NCBI GenBank assembly: GCA_021779655.1 | Contig: JAJYAF010000056.1 | Span: 1-9,674, forward strand | Reading direction: 5' to 3' | DNA length: 9,674 bases | From: Pseudomonadota bacterium | GTDB lineage: Bacteria; Pseudomonadota; Alphaproteobacteria; Acetobacterales; Acetobacteraceae | Shown: positions 1 through 4,818 of the stretch, piece by piece | Layout: the number at the start of each line of letters is the position of its first letter | Numbering within the stretch: the first letter of the stretch is position 1 | Position numbers and translations under genes: made by a program | Notes under the pieces: generated by a model | What the model was told of the DNA's origin: nothing | The model's input: the letters and a program-made list of their open reading frames with translations, nothing else | Database searches by the model: none

Positions 1-186
1 TTGCTGGGCGCTGCCGGCGGCAATGCCGGCATGGGAGCCGCCATCGGCGCCGGTTCGGGCCTGCTGATCGGCGGCGGCCTCGCCGCGCTTGGCGCCGGCA
101 ACGCGTCCGATACCATGCAGCGCCAATATAACATCAGCTACGTGCAGTGCATGACAAGCTACGGCAACGTCTATAGCGGCCGTTGA
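1..186 (+). CDS. Glycine-zipper family protein, C-terminal part (5' end outside window)
   Basis: The frame is open from the first base to a TGA at 184-186, giving 61 residues with no convincing start, so this is probably the C-terminal end of a longer gene. The first half is a run of Gly/Ala-rich repeats of the GxxxG type, as in glycine-zipper domains that pack in or against membranes. The tail has the pattern Q-x-Q-Y-x-x-x-Y-x-Q-C-M, which I associate with YMGG-like glycine-zipper proteins of the alphaproteobacterial envelope. These are usually small exported or lipid-anchored proteins, but the signal peptide would lie outside the window. The molecular function of the family is not established. 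I am fairly sure of the family and cannot judge the true length. Confidence 0.7.
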   Translation: MLGAAGGNAGMGAAIGAGSGLLIGGGLAALGAGNASDTMQRQYNISYVQCMTSYGNVYSGR

Positions 187-255
187 TTTGAAAATTCTGA
201 GCTGAAATTCCGGTTTCCGGCGGCGGCATTGCCGCTTGCCGGCGCCGTGATCGGC

Positions 256-269
256 TTGATCTGGATCAA
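256..269. promoter_or_regulatory. FNR/FixK-type box (perfect TTGAT-N4-ATCAA)
   Basis: TTGATCTGGATCAA is an exact match to the palindromic consensus TTGAT-N4-ATCAA bound by FNR/FixK/Anr-type regulators under low oxygen. It lies in the gap before the CBS-BON gene, with its centre 76 bases ahead of that ATG. A class II promoter (site at -41.5) would start transcription near base 304 and leave a leader of about 35 bases containing the AGGAGG. The -10 region would fall in the A-rich stretch around 292-300, where AAAGAT is only a weak -10 match. The site itself is seen directly; that it is bound is inference. Confidence 0.7.
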
Positions 270-281
270 CGCCGCGGTATT

Positions 282-317
282 GAAAAAGATGGAAAAAGAT
301 ACGGGAAAAGATACGGG
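282..317 (+). repeat. Short A-rich direct repeats in the leader of the CBS-BON gene
   Basis: GAAAAAGAT occurs at 282-290 and 292-300, and a shorter GAAAAGAT at 305-312. ATACGGG also occurs twice (299-305 and 311-317). The stretch is clearly richer in A than its surroundings and lies between the FNR/FixK-type box and the ribosome binding site. It could provide the melting region of the promoter or an unstructured leader. It is too short to be a mobile or satellite element. Confidence 0.5.
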
Positions 318-338
318 CGAGCCGCAGGAGGATGGGAG

Positions 339-1040
339 ATGGAAGTTGCGGAAGTGATGACACGGGACGTTGTTTCGGTGCAGCCCGAGACGGCGCTCGC
401 CGATGCCGCGAACCTGATGCTGGCCCGCCATATCAGCGGCTTGCCGGTGGTGGACGCGCAGGGCGCCGTGGTGGGAATGCTCACCGAGGGCGATGTGCTG
501 TTCCGCTCGGAGCTCGACACCCAGGGCAAGCCCATGGGCTGGCTTGCGGCCTTCATCAATCCCACGAAGGCGGCGACGGAATTCGTTCGCGCGCATGGCC
601 GCTACGTCCAGGAGCTGATGACGACCAACCCGATCTGCCTCGCGCCTGAGGACGATCTCGCCGACGCGGTCACGCTCATGCATGACAAGCGGATAAAACG
701 GCTGCCCGTGGTGTCGCAAAACCGGCTTGTCGGCATCCTGAGCCGCCATGATCTGCTGCGTGCGCTGGCGGCGCGCCTGTCGGTGCCCCCCGCGCTCGAA
801 CCCGGCGAGACGATCGAGTCCCATATCGCGCATGCGCTGCAGAACGAGAAATGGGCGCAGCGCCTCAACGTGCAGATCGCGGTAAAGGGCAGCGCGGTTA
901 CGCTGAACGGCACTGTTTTTTCGGATAGCGACCGGCAGGCGGTCAGGGTGCTCGCCGAGAATACCCCGGGTGTGACGGAGGTGCATGACGAGCTTATTGT
1001 GATCGATCCCGCTTCCGGCGTTCCCTACCCGCTGTACTGA
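339..1040 (+). CDS. CBS-CBS-BON domain protein
   Basis: This 233-residue soluble protein carries two CBS motifs, at about residues 1-57 and 89-146, and a BON domain at about 160-223. Each CBS half shows the usual pattern of an M-T start, a hydrophobic LPVVD or LPVVS strand and a G-x-L(T/S)-x-x-D end. A CBS pair normally binds an adenine nucleotide such as AMP, ATP or SAM. BON domains are small folds found in osmotically induced and envelope-linked proteins. This architecture is common in alphaproteobacteria; the proteins are annotated as stress or signalling proteins without a known reaction. The start is set by AGGAGG at 326-331, seven bases before the ATG. A perfect FNR/FixK-type box upstream suggests induction at low oxygen, which fits the oxygen-sensor kinase downstream. 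No signal peptide or membrane segment is visible. Confidence 0.9.
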   Translation: MEVAEVMTRDVVSVQPETALADAANLMLARHISGLPVVDAQGAVVGMLTEGDVLFRSELDTQGKPMGWLAAFINPTKAATEFVRAHGRYVQELMTTNPICLAPEDDLADAVTLMHDKRIKRLPVVSQNRLVGILSRHDLLRALAARLSVPPALEPGETIESHIAHALQNEKWAQRLNVQIAVKGSAVTLNGTVFSDSDRQAVRVLAENTPGVTEVHDELIVIDPASGVPYPLY

Positions 1041-1071
1041 ACGCCACAGCGCCTTTCCGAAAAAGCGACCC

Positions 1072-1092
1072 CCGTCCGGCGCCGGGCGGTTT
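1072..1092 (+). terminator. Possible weak terminator after the CBS-BON gene
   Basis: CCGTCC (1072-1077) can pair with GGGCGG (1084-1089), with one G-U pair, around the self-complementary loop GGCGCC, followed by TTT. The stem begins 31 bases after the stop codon. The T-tract is only three long, so termination would be weak or Rho-assisted. Confidence 0.3.
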
Positions 1093-1210
1093 GAAATTAC
1101 CGGTTAACGGCAGATGCCGGTGCCTCTCGCCCATCCCTTGCTTGCCCTGCATTGAGGCAGAGGGTAGTACTGGGCCGTTCTACCGCCGGGCGGGTATGAT
1201 GGCCGCAGTC

Positions 1211-1216
1211 TATAAT
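1211..1216 (+). promoter_or_regulatory. Candidate -10 element (TATAAT) for the FixL-like gene
   Basis: TATAAT matches the sigma-70 -10 consensus exactly and lies 27 bases before the kinase ATG. Transcription would start near 1223 and leave a leader of about 20 bases holding GCGAGG (1231-1236). No good -35 hexamer lies at 16-18 bases spacing (the region there is GGGCGG-like), so an activator or a chance match is possible. Confidence 0.35.
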
Positions 1217-1242
1217 CAGGATCATCCGGGGCGAGGTATGGA

Positions 1243-2754
1243 ATGACCAGGCAACCCGTCCGGGAACCGGCCGCCCATTGTCATTTCGCCGCCATCGCGG
1301 AATCCACCGAGGATGCGATTGTTGCCGAGGATTTGACGGGCATCATCACCGCCTGGAATCCCGGGGCCGTCCGGATGTTTGGCTATGCGGCGGAAGACAT
1401 CATCGGCGCGCCCATTACGACGATCATCCCGCCCGAGCGGCCGCACGAGGAAGAACGGATTCTGGCCCTGGTGCGGAACGGCGGCTCGGCCTCGAATTTC
1501 CTGACCCGGCGGCAGCGCAGGGATGGCGTCGTCCTCGATGTCACGCTGACGATTTCGCCCATCCGCGACGATGCGGGCGACATCGTCGGCGTCTCCAAAA
1601 TCGCGCGGGACGTGACCGAGGCGCAGCGCGTAAAAGGAGAACTGACAAGACGGGAGGCGCTGCTGAGCGCCATCTTCAACACCGCGCCGGACAGTCTGGT
1701 GGTCATCGACGAGAATGGGATCATCCAGTCCTTCAATCCGGCCGCCGTCCGGATGTTCGAATACGGCGTCGAGGAAGCGATCGGCCAGAACGTGAATATC
1801 CTGATGGGCGAGCCGTTCCGCGGCAACCATGATGGTTTTTTGAAGCGCTATCTCACCACCGGAAAAGCCAAAATCATCGGCATCGGCCGGATTGCCAGCG
1901 GCCGGCGCAAATCCGGCAAGATATTCCCTCTCGAGCTTCGGGTGGGCGAGGTGAATATTCCCGGGGAGCGGCGGCTATTCGCCGGATTCATGCGCGACCT
2001 GACCGATCGTGAGGAACGGGACCGGCGGATCGGCGACCTGCAGGCGGAACTCTTCCATGTCTCCCGCGTCAACGAGCTGGGCCAGATGGCCTCGGCGCTG
2101 GCGCATGAATTGAACCAGCCGTTGACCGCCATCGCCAATTATCTCGCCGGTTCGCGCCGGCTGAACGAACGCGGGCGGCCGGAGGAGGTGGCGCAGGCAC
2201 TCGCGGCGATGGCGCAGCAGGTCGACCGGGCGCAGCAAATCATCCAGCGGATTCGCGACCATGTGCAACGGCGTGGAACGGATAGGCGCTTCGAGCGGGT
2301 TTCGATCCTGATCGAAGAGGCCGTCGCGCTCTCCGGAGCGGCATCCGACGGGGCGCTGGAACTTGCCATCGACATCGCGCCCGATGTCGAGAATGTCTGG
2401 GTCGATAAGGTGCAGGTTCAGCAGGTTCTGCTCAACCTGATCCGCAACGCCATGGAAGCGATGCGCGCCATGGCGACACGGCGCCTCTTTATCGGCGCAC
2501 GGCCTCTCGACGGCATGGTGGAAATCGAAATCAAGGACGACGGCCCGGGGCTGCCGGAAGTGGTCAGCGCCAAGCTGTTTCAGCCGTTCGTCACCACCAA
2601 GACCAAGGGCATGGGCGTCGGTCTCTCCTTATGCCGGACGATCATCGAAGCCCAGGGCGGACGGATCGCCGCGGCGAGCGAGCCCGGCAATGGAACGGCC
2701 TTCCGCTTCACGCTACCGGTTGCGCCGCCATCCGACCGTTTGATGACGGAGTGA
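1243..2754 (+). CDS. fixL: FixL-like haem-PAS oxygen-sensor histidine kinase
   Basis: This 503-residue protein is close in length and layout to Bradyrhizobium FixL. It has PAS-A at about residues 15-125, PAS-B at about 137-255, then HisKA and HATPase domains, with no membrane segment. FixL-type kinases bind haem b in PAS-B, are active when the haem lacks oxygen and pass phosphate to a FixJ-type regulator. PAS-B shows the family's key residues: the proximal haem ligand H196 in N-H-D and R216 in IGIGR, 20 residues apart as in Bradyrhizobium FixL (H200, R220). The position of the distal H214 is a lysine here (K210). The phospho-acceptor is H288 in ALAHELNQP. The ATP-binding motifs follow: N-box N398/N402, D433-G-P-G436 and G456-M-G-V-G460. 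GCGAGG six bases before the ATG supports the start. A receiver gene follows on the same strand after 147 bases. Haem binding is inferred from motifs only. Confidence 0.9.
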   Translation: MTRQPVREPAAHCHFAAIAESTEDAIVAEDLTGIITAWNPGAVRMFGYAAEDIIGAPITTIIPPERPHEEERILALVRNGGSASNFLTRRQRRDGVVLDVTLTISPIRDDAGDIVGVSKIARDVTEAQRVKGELTRREALLSAIFNTAPDSLVVIDENGIIQSFNPAAVRMFEYGVEEAIGQNVNILMGEPFRGNHDGFLKRYLTTGKAKIIGIGRIASGRRKSGKIFPLELRVGEVNIPGERRLFAGFMRDLTDREERDRRIGDLQAELFHVSRVNELGQMASALAHELNQPLTAIANYLAGSRRLNERGRPEEVAQALAAMAQQVDRAQQIIQRIRDHVQRRGTDRRFERVSILIEEAVALSGAASDGALELAIDIAPDVENVWVDKVQVQQVLLNLIRNAMEAMRAMATRRLFIGARPLDGMVEIEIKDDGPGLPEVVSAKLFQPFVTTKTKGMGVGLSLCRTIIEAQGGRIAAASEPGNGTAFRFTLPVAPPSDRLMTE

Positions 2755-2809
2755 TTGCCGTTTTTGCGCCAGATTTCAGGGCCATATTTCAGGACATGTC
2801 ATCCCTCCT

Positions 2810-2823
2810 TTGAGGCATATCAA
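2810..2823. promoter_or_regulatory. FNR/FixK-type box before the receiver gene
   Basis: TTGAGGCATATCAA fits TTGA-N6-TCAA, the core of the FNR/FixK palindrome, with one base of the ten-base consensus off (G for T at position 5). Its centre is about 85 bases before the receiver ATG. A class II promoter would start transcription near 2858, with a poor -10 (TACCCA, 2845-2850). Together with the perfect box at 256-269 it suggests that both genes belong to one low-oxygen regulon. No regulator gene for it lies in the window. Confidence 0.55.
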
Positions 2824-2901
2824 TGCGCTCGGTCCCCGCCCGGCTACCCATGAACAGACGCAGGCGCTGCATCGTCGGGAACCCCTGCGCCGGGTGGGGT
2901 A

Positions 2902-3294
2902 ATGAACCAAGCTGAATCTGGCTGCGTGGCCATCGTGGACGATGATCCGGCCGTGCTCCGCTCGATGGTGTTTCTGTTGCAGGTCGAAGGCTTTCCAGTG
3001 AAGGCCTATGGCTCCGCGACAGCCTATCTCGCGGACACGGATGACGGCCGGCGATGTCTCATTCTGGATTACGACATGCCGGAAATGACCGGACTTGAAC
3101 TCGCCGAGGCGCTGAGCCGGAATGGACGGTCCATTCCGATTTTGCTGATTACCGGAGCGCCGACCGCCAGGCTCCGGGCTGACGCGGCGAGAGCGGGAAT
3201 CGAGTGCATGGTCGTGAAACCGCCGAGGGCCGATGACCTGGTGAATTTTGTCAGCCGCTACATCCCGCTCCGTGGGCCGGAATTGCCGGCCTGA
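2902..3294 (+). CDS. Single-domain response regulator (FixJ-like receiver without output domain)
   Basis: This 130-residue protein is a receiver (REC) domain and nothing more. It shows the acidic cluster D13-D15, the phospho-acceptor D56 in L-D-Y-D-M-P, the switch residue T84 in LLITG and the invariant K106 followed by P-P. The sequence style (IVDDDPAVL, LDYDMPEMTG) resembles FixJ-type receivers. FixJ itself is about 205 residues, with a LuxR-type DNA-binding half that is absent here: the frame stops at 3292-3294 and a convergent gene follows 49 bases later. The nearest upstream in-frame stop is at 2851-2853 with no other start codon between, so the ATG at 2902 is the only choice. Its ribosome site is weak (GGTGGGG, very close to the ATG). 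As neighbour of a FixL-like kinase it is the likely phosphate acceptor, acting as a relay, a phosphate sink or by protein contact. Confidence 0.85.
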   Translation: MNQAESGCVAIVDDDPAVLRSMVFLLQVEGFPVKAYGSATAYLADTDDGRRCLILDYDMPEMTGLELAEALSRNGRSIPILLITGAPTARLRADAARAGIECMVVKPPRADDLVNFVSRYIPLRGPELPA

Positions 3295-3343
3295 CATCGG
3301 GCCGAACGCGTCCCTGATCGCGTCAACCTGAACCGGTCGCGCG

Positions 3344-4027
3344 TTAATGACGCCGGAACGTGATATTGTAGCGCTGCGGCCCCAGCAGGGGATGAGAGCC
3401 GGGCTTCAACGGCGCGATACCGTGGAAATTCAGCCGTGCCGGCCCGCCCCAGACCACCGCGTCCCCGTGATGCAGGGGCAGGCGAAGCGGGCGGCCGCCG
3501 CGCGTGGCACCGCCCCAGAGGAAGGTTGCCGAAAGCCCCAGCGAGAGGGAGACCACCGGCTGATCCAGCGGCCTCTCCTGCCGGTCCTGATGCAGGGACA
3601 TCCTGCTGCCGGGAACATAACGGTTGATCAGGCAGGCATCGGGATAAAATCCCGCATGACCGGCGGCGGCGGCGGCCCGGGCGGCGATCTGGACGAACAG
3701 GCGCGGCATCTCCGGCCAGGGCTGTCCGGTCAGCGGATCGAGCGGGGTGTAACGGTAGCCCTTGCGATCGCTTATCCACCCGGCCTCGCCGCAATTGGTA
3801 AGCGCGACCGACATGGTGAAGCCGCCCGGGGTGACCATGTGGCGGAAGGGCGATCGCGCGGCGATTGCCTCGATGGCGGCGATCAGGGCCGGGCCGTCCG
3901 CGGCCACGAAACCGCGCAGCAGCACAGCGCCTTCTGCGAAAGCTGTAATTGTTGAAGCTTTAATTGTATCAGGGCAATCGGCACCCGCCCGCTCAGGTAG
4001 CCGGTCCATGGCGGGTGCATCCCTCAT
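3344..4027 (-). CDS. alkB: AlkB-type DNA/RNA demethylase (Fe(II)/2-oxoglutarate dioxygenase)
   Basis: AlkB removes methyl groups such as 1-methyladenine and 3-methylcytosine from DNA and RNA by oxidation, using iron, oxygen and 2-oxoglutarate. This 227-residue protein has the full active site: iron ligands H146 and D148 (in LHQD) and H202 (in FHGI). The spacing from first to last histidine is 56, as in E. coli AlkB (H131 to H187). R219 and R225 in RYNITFR match the 2-oxoglutarate-binding arginines R204 and R210 of the E. coli enzyme. The SLGLSATFLWGG and HHGDAVVWGG stretches are also typical. The gene follows rpmB on the same strand after 39 bases, so it may be read from the rpmB promoter. 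AGGGGAA eight to nine bases before the ATG serves as ribosome site and lies in a small hairpin. An internal ATG at codon 7 is a possible alternative start. It converges with the receiver gene. Confidence 0.95.
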   Translation of the reverse strand: MRDAPAMDRLPERAGADCPDTIKASTITAFAEGAVLLRGFVAADGPALIAAIEAIAARSPFRHMVTPGGFTMSVALTNCGEAGWISDRKGYRYTPLDPLTGQPWPEMPRLFVQIAARAAAAAGHAGFYPDACLINRYVPGSRMSLHQDRQERPLDQPVVSLSLGLSATFLWGGATRGGRPLRLPLHHGDAVVWGGPARLNFHGIAPLKPGSHPLLGPQRYNITFRRH

Positions 4028-4032
4028 GGCGG

Positions 4033-4057
4033 GCTTCCCCTCAAGCTCGGGGAAAGC
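4033..4057 (-). other. Hairpin between rpmB and alkB that covers the alkB ribosome binding site
   Basis: Read on the minus strand, TTCCCC and GGGGAA (plus-strand arms 4035-4040 and 4049-4054) pair perfectly around an eight-base loop. Two further G-C pairs are possible across a bulged A. The 3' arm on the transcript is the GGGGAA that serves alkB as Shine-Dalgarno. There is no U-run, so this is not an intrinsic terminator. Partial masking of alkB translation after rpmB is plausible but unproven. Confidence 0.4.
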
Positions 4058-4066
4058 AGCCGGGCA

Positions 4067-4366
4067 TCAGGCGTTCGCGCTGTTCCGCTTGGCGGCGGCG
4101 CGTTGCAGCCGGCGTTTCAGCGCCAGCCCCTCAGGCGTGTGCTTGGCATCGGACTGGCGCAGAACGAAGGCGTCCAGCCCGCCGTTGTGCTCGATGCTGC
4201 GGATCGCCCGCGTGGAAAGCCGCAGCCGCACCGTGCCGAGCAACTCGGAGGTGAGCGAGATTTCCTGCAGATTGGGCAGGAAACGGCGGCGGGTCTTGTT
4301 GTTCGCGTGGCTGACATTGTTGCCAGCAAGCACGGTCTTCCCCGTTAATTCACAGCGGCGGGCCAT
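4067..4366 (-). CDS. rpmB: 50S ribosomal protein bL28
   Basis: This 99-residue basic protein has the start [10 protein letters not shown], the [10 protein letters not shown] stretch and the R-R-F-L-P-N-L block that mark bacterial L28. It is a structural protein of the large ribosomal subunit, close to the exit-site region. The length fits the alphaproteobacterial form; only Cys5 is present, so this is the form without a zinc-binding CxxC pair. The start at 4366 is chosen over an upstream in-frame ATG at 4456 because AAGGA lies seven bases before it, the family begins here, and the upstream ATG overlaps the promoter. A sigma-70-like promoter at 4428-4456 and a leader hairpin precede it. alkB follows on the same strand. 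Confidence 0.97.
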   Translation of the reverse strand: MARRCELTGKTVLAGNNVSHANNKTRRRFLPNLQEISLTSELLGTVRLRLSTRAIRSIEHNGGLDAFVLRQSDAKHTPEGLALKRRLQRAAAKRNSANA

Positions 4367-4393
4367 CGGATCATCCTTGAAGTCGATGCAAAG

Positions 4394-4415
4394 CGGGCCG
4401 GCATGGGCCGGCCCG
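4394..4415 (-). other. GC hairpin in the rpmB leader
   Basis: CGGGCCGG (4394-4401) and CCGGCCCG (4408-4415) form an eight-base-pair perfect stem with a six-base loop. It lies between the predicted rpmB transcription start (about 4421) and the start codon. No T-tract follows in the direction of rpmB transcription, so it is more likely a leader structure than a terminator. A role in control of L28 synthesis is possible, but nothing in the sequence proves it. Confidence 0.45.
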
Positions 4416-4427
4416 GAAATCCGGCGG

Positions 4428-4456
4428 CTTATGGCGAGAAAGCGCCGCAAGGTCAA
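4428..4456 (-). promoter_or_regulatory. Sigma-70-like promoter for rpmB
   Basis: On the minus strand TTGACC (plus-strand 4451-4456) is followed after exactly 17 bases by CATAAG (plus-strand 4428-4433). These match the -35 and -10 consensus in 5 of 6 and 4 of 6 positions. The predicted transcript would start near 4421, giving a leader of about 55 bases with one GC hairpin. This is the clearest promoter in the window and suits a constitutive ribosomal protein gene; it may also serve alkB. Confidence 0.65.
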
Positions 4457-4490
4457 GCCGCCACCTTAGGGGATCGCGCGGGAAAGCGGT

Positions 4491-4748
4491 TCAGGCCTGG
4501 CCCGCGTAATCCGTGCCGGCGTTGCGGCGCATCTCGCCCGATTCCACGCTCTCGATCGCGTTTCTCAGGATTTGCGCCACCACATCGTCCGGCAGCGCGC
4601 GGACGAGCATGCCCATCGCGCCGCCGAGCAGCGCGGAAGCGATCGCGATCGCGCTGACGTTCTTGCTCATCATGTGCTCGATCGCCTTGTCGACGAAGGC
4701 GCCGGCAAGGGAAAGGTCGCCGTCCGGAACCTCGGGCGTTGCGGTCAT
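4491..4748 (-). CDS. Small conserved-looking protein of unknown function (85 aa)
   Basis: I do not recognise this protein. The start at 4748 is chosen because GGAAA lies six bases before it and because the open frame further upstream runs into the end of the ABC transporter gene. The protein has an acidic, proline-containing N-terminus and a helical segment (about residues 15-30). A hydrophobic Gly/Ala-rich stretch follows at about 31-52 (start SAIAIASALLGGAMGML), which could be one membrane segment or a buried helix. The charged C-terminal helix includes LPDDVVAQILRNAIESVESGE. Cysteines and catalytic-looking motifs are absent. It lies between the Atm1-type exporter (70 bases upstream) and rpmB (124 bases downstream) on the same strand, so it may be co-transcribed with the exporter. 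Confidence 0.65.
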   Translation of the reverse strand: MTATPEVPDGDLSLAGAFVDKAIEHMMSKNVSAIAIASALLGGAMGMLVRALPDDVVAQILRNAIESVESGEMRRNAGTDYAGQA

Positions 4749-4818
4749 GGTCGTTTCCAAGCGCTGTCCTCGTGCTGATTTAGGCGCATCTCCCCGGTAT
4801 TGCAGGGGCGAATGAAGA

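Noticed and set aside
187..357. An open frame directly after the glycine-zipper stop that reads as a hydrophobic stretch followed by a charged tail and overlaps the CBS-BON start.
   Set aside because: There is no ATG before the hydrophobic part and no ribosome site for the TTG or GTG options. Its hydrophobic codons coincide with the perfect FNR/FixK palindrome, so the region is better explained as a promoter.
171..986. Long minus-strand open frame opposite the CBS-BON gene.
   Set aside because: It is rich in Arg/His and low-complexity residues, has no recognisable family and lies opposite a well-supported gene in GC-rich DNA.
1238..1246. A two-codon ORF (ATG GAA TGA) overlapping the kinase start.
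   Set aside because: The ribosome site GCGAGG is one base from this ATG but six bases from the kinase ATG, so the latter fits and the short ORF is likely chance.
2790..2812. On the minus strand, a strong AAAGGAGG followed by ATG.
   Set aside because: The frames behind it stop after a few codons. The plus-strand CCTCCTTT resembles the 16S 3' end but shows no sign of an RNA gene.
3305..3324. Possible terminator hairpin (ACGCG/CGCGT) between the convergent receiver gene and alkB.
   Set aside because: The stem is only five base pairs with an eight-base loop and no T-run on either strand.
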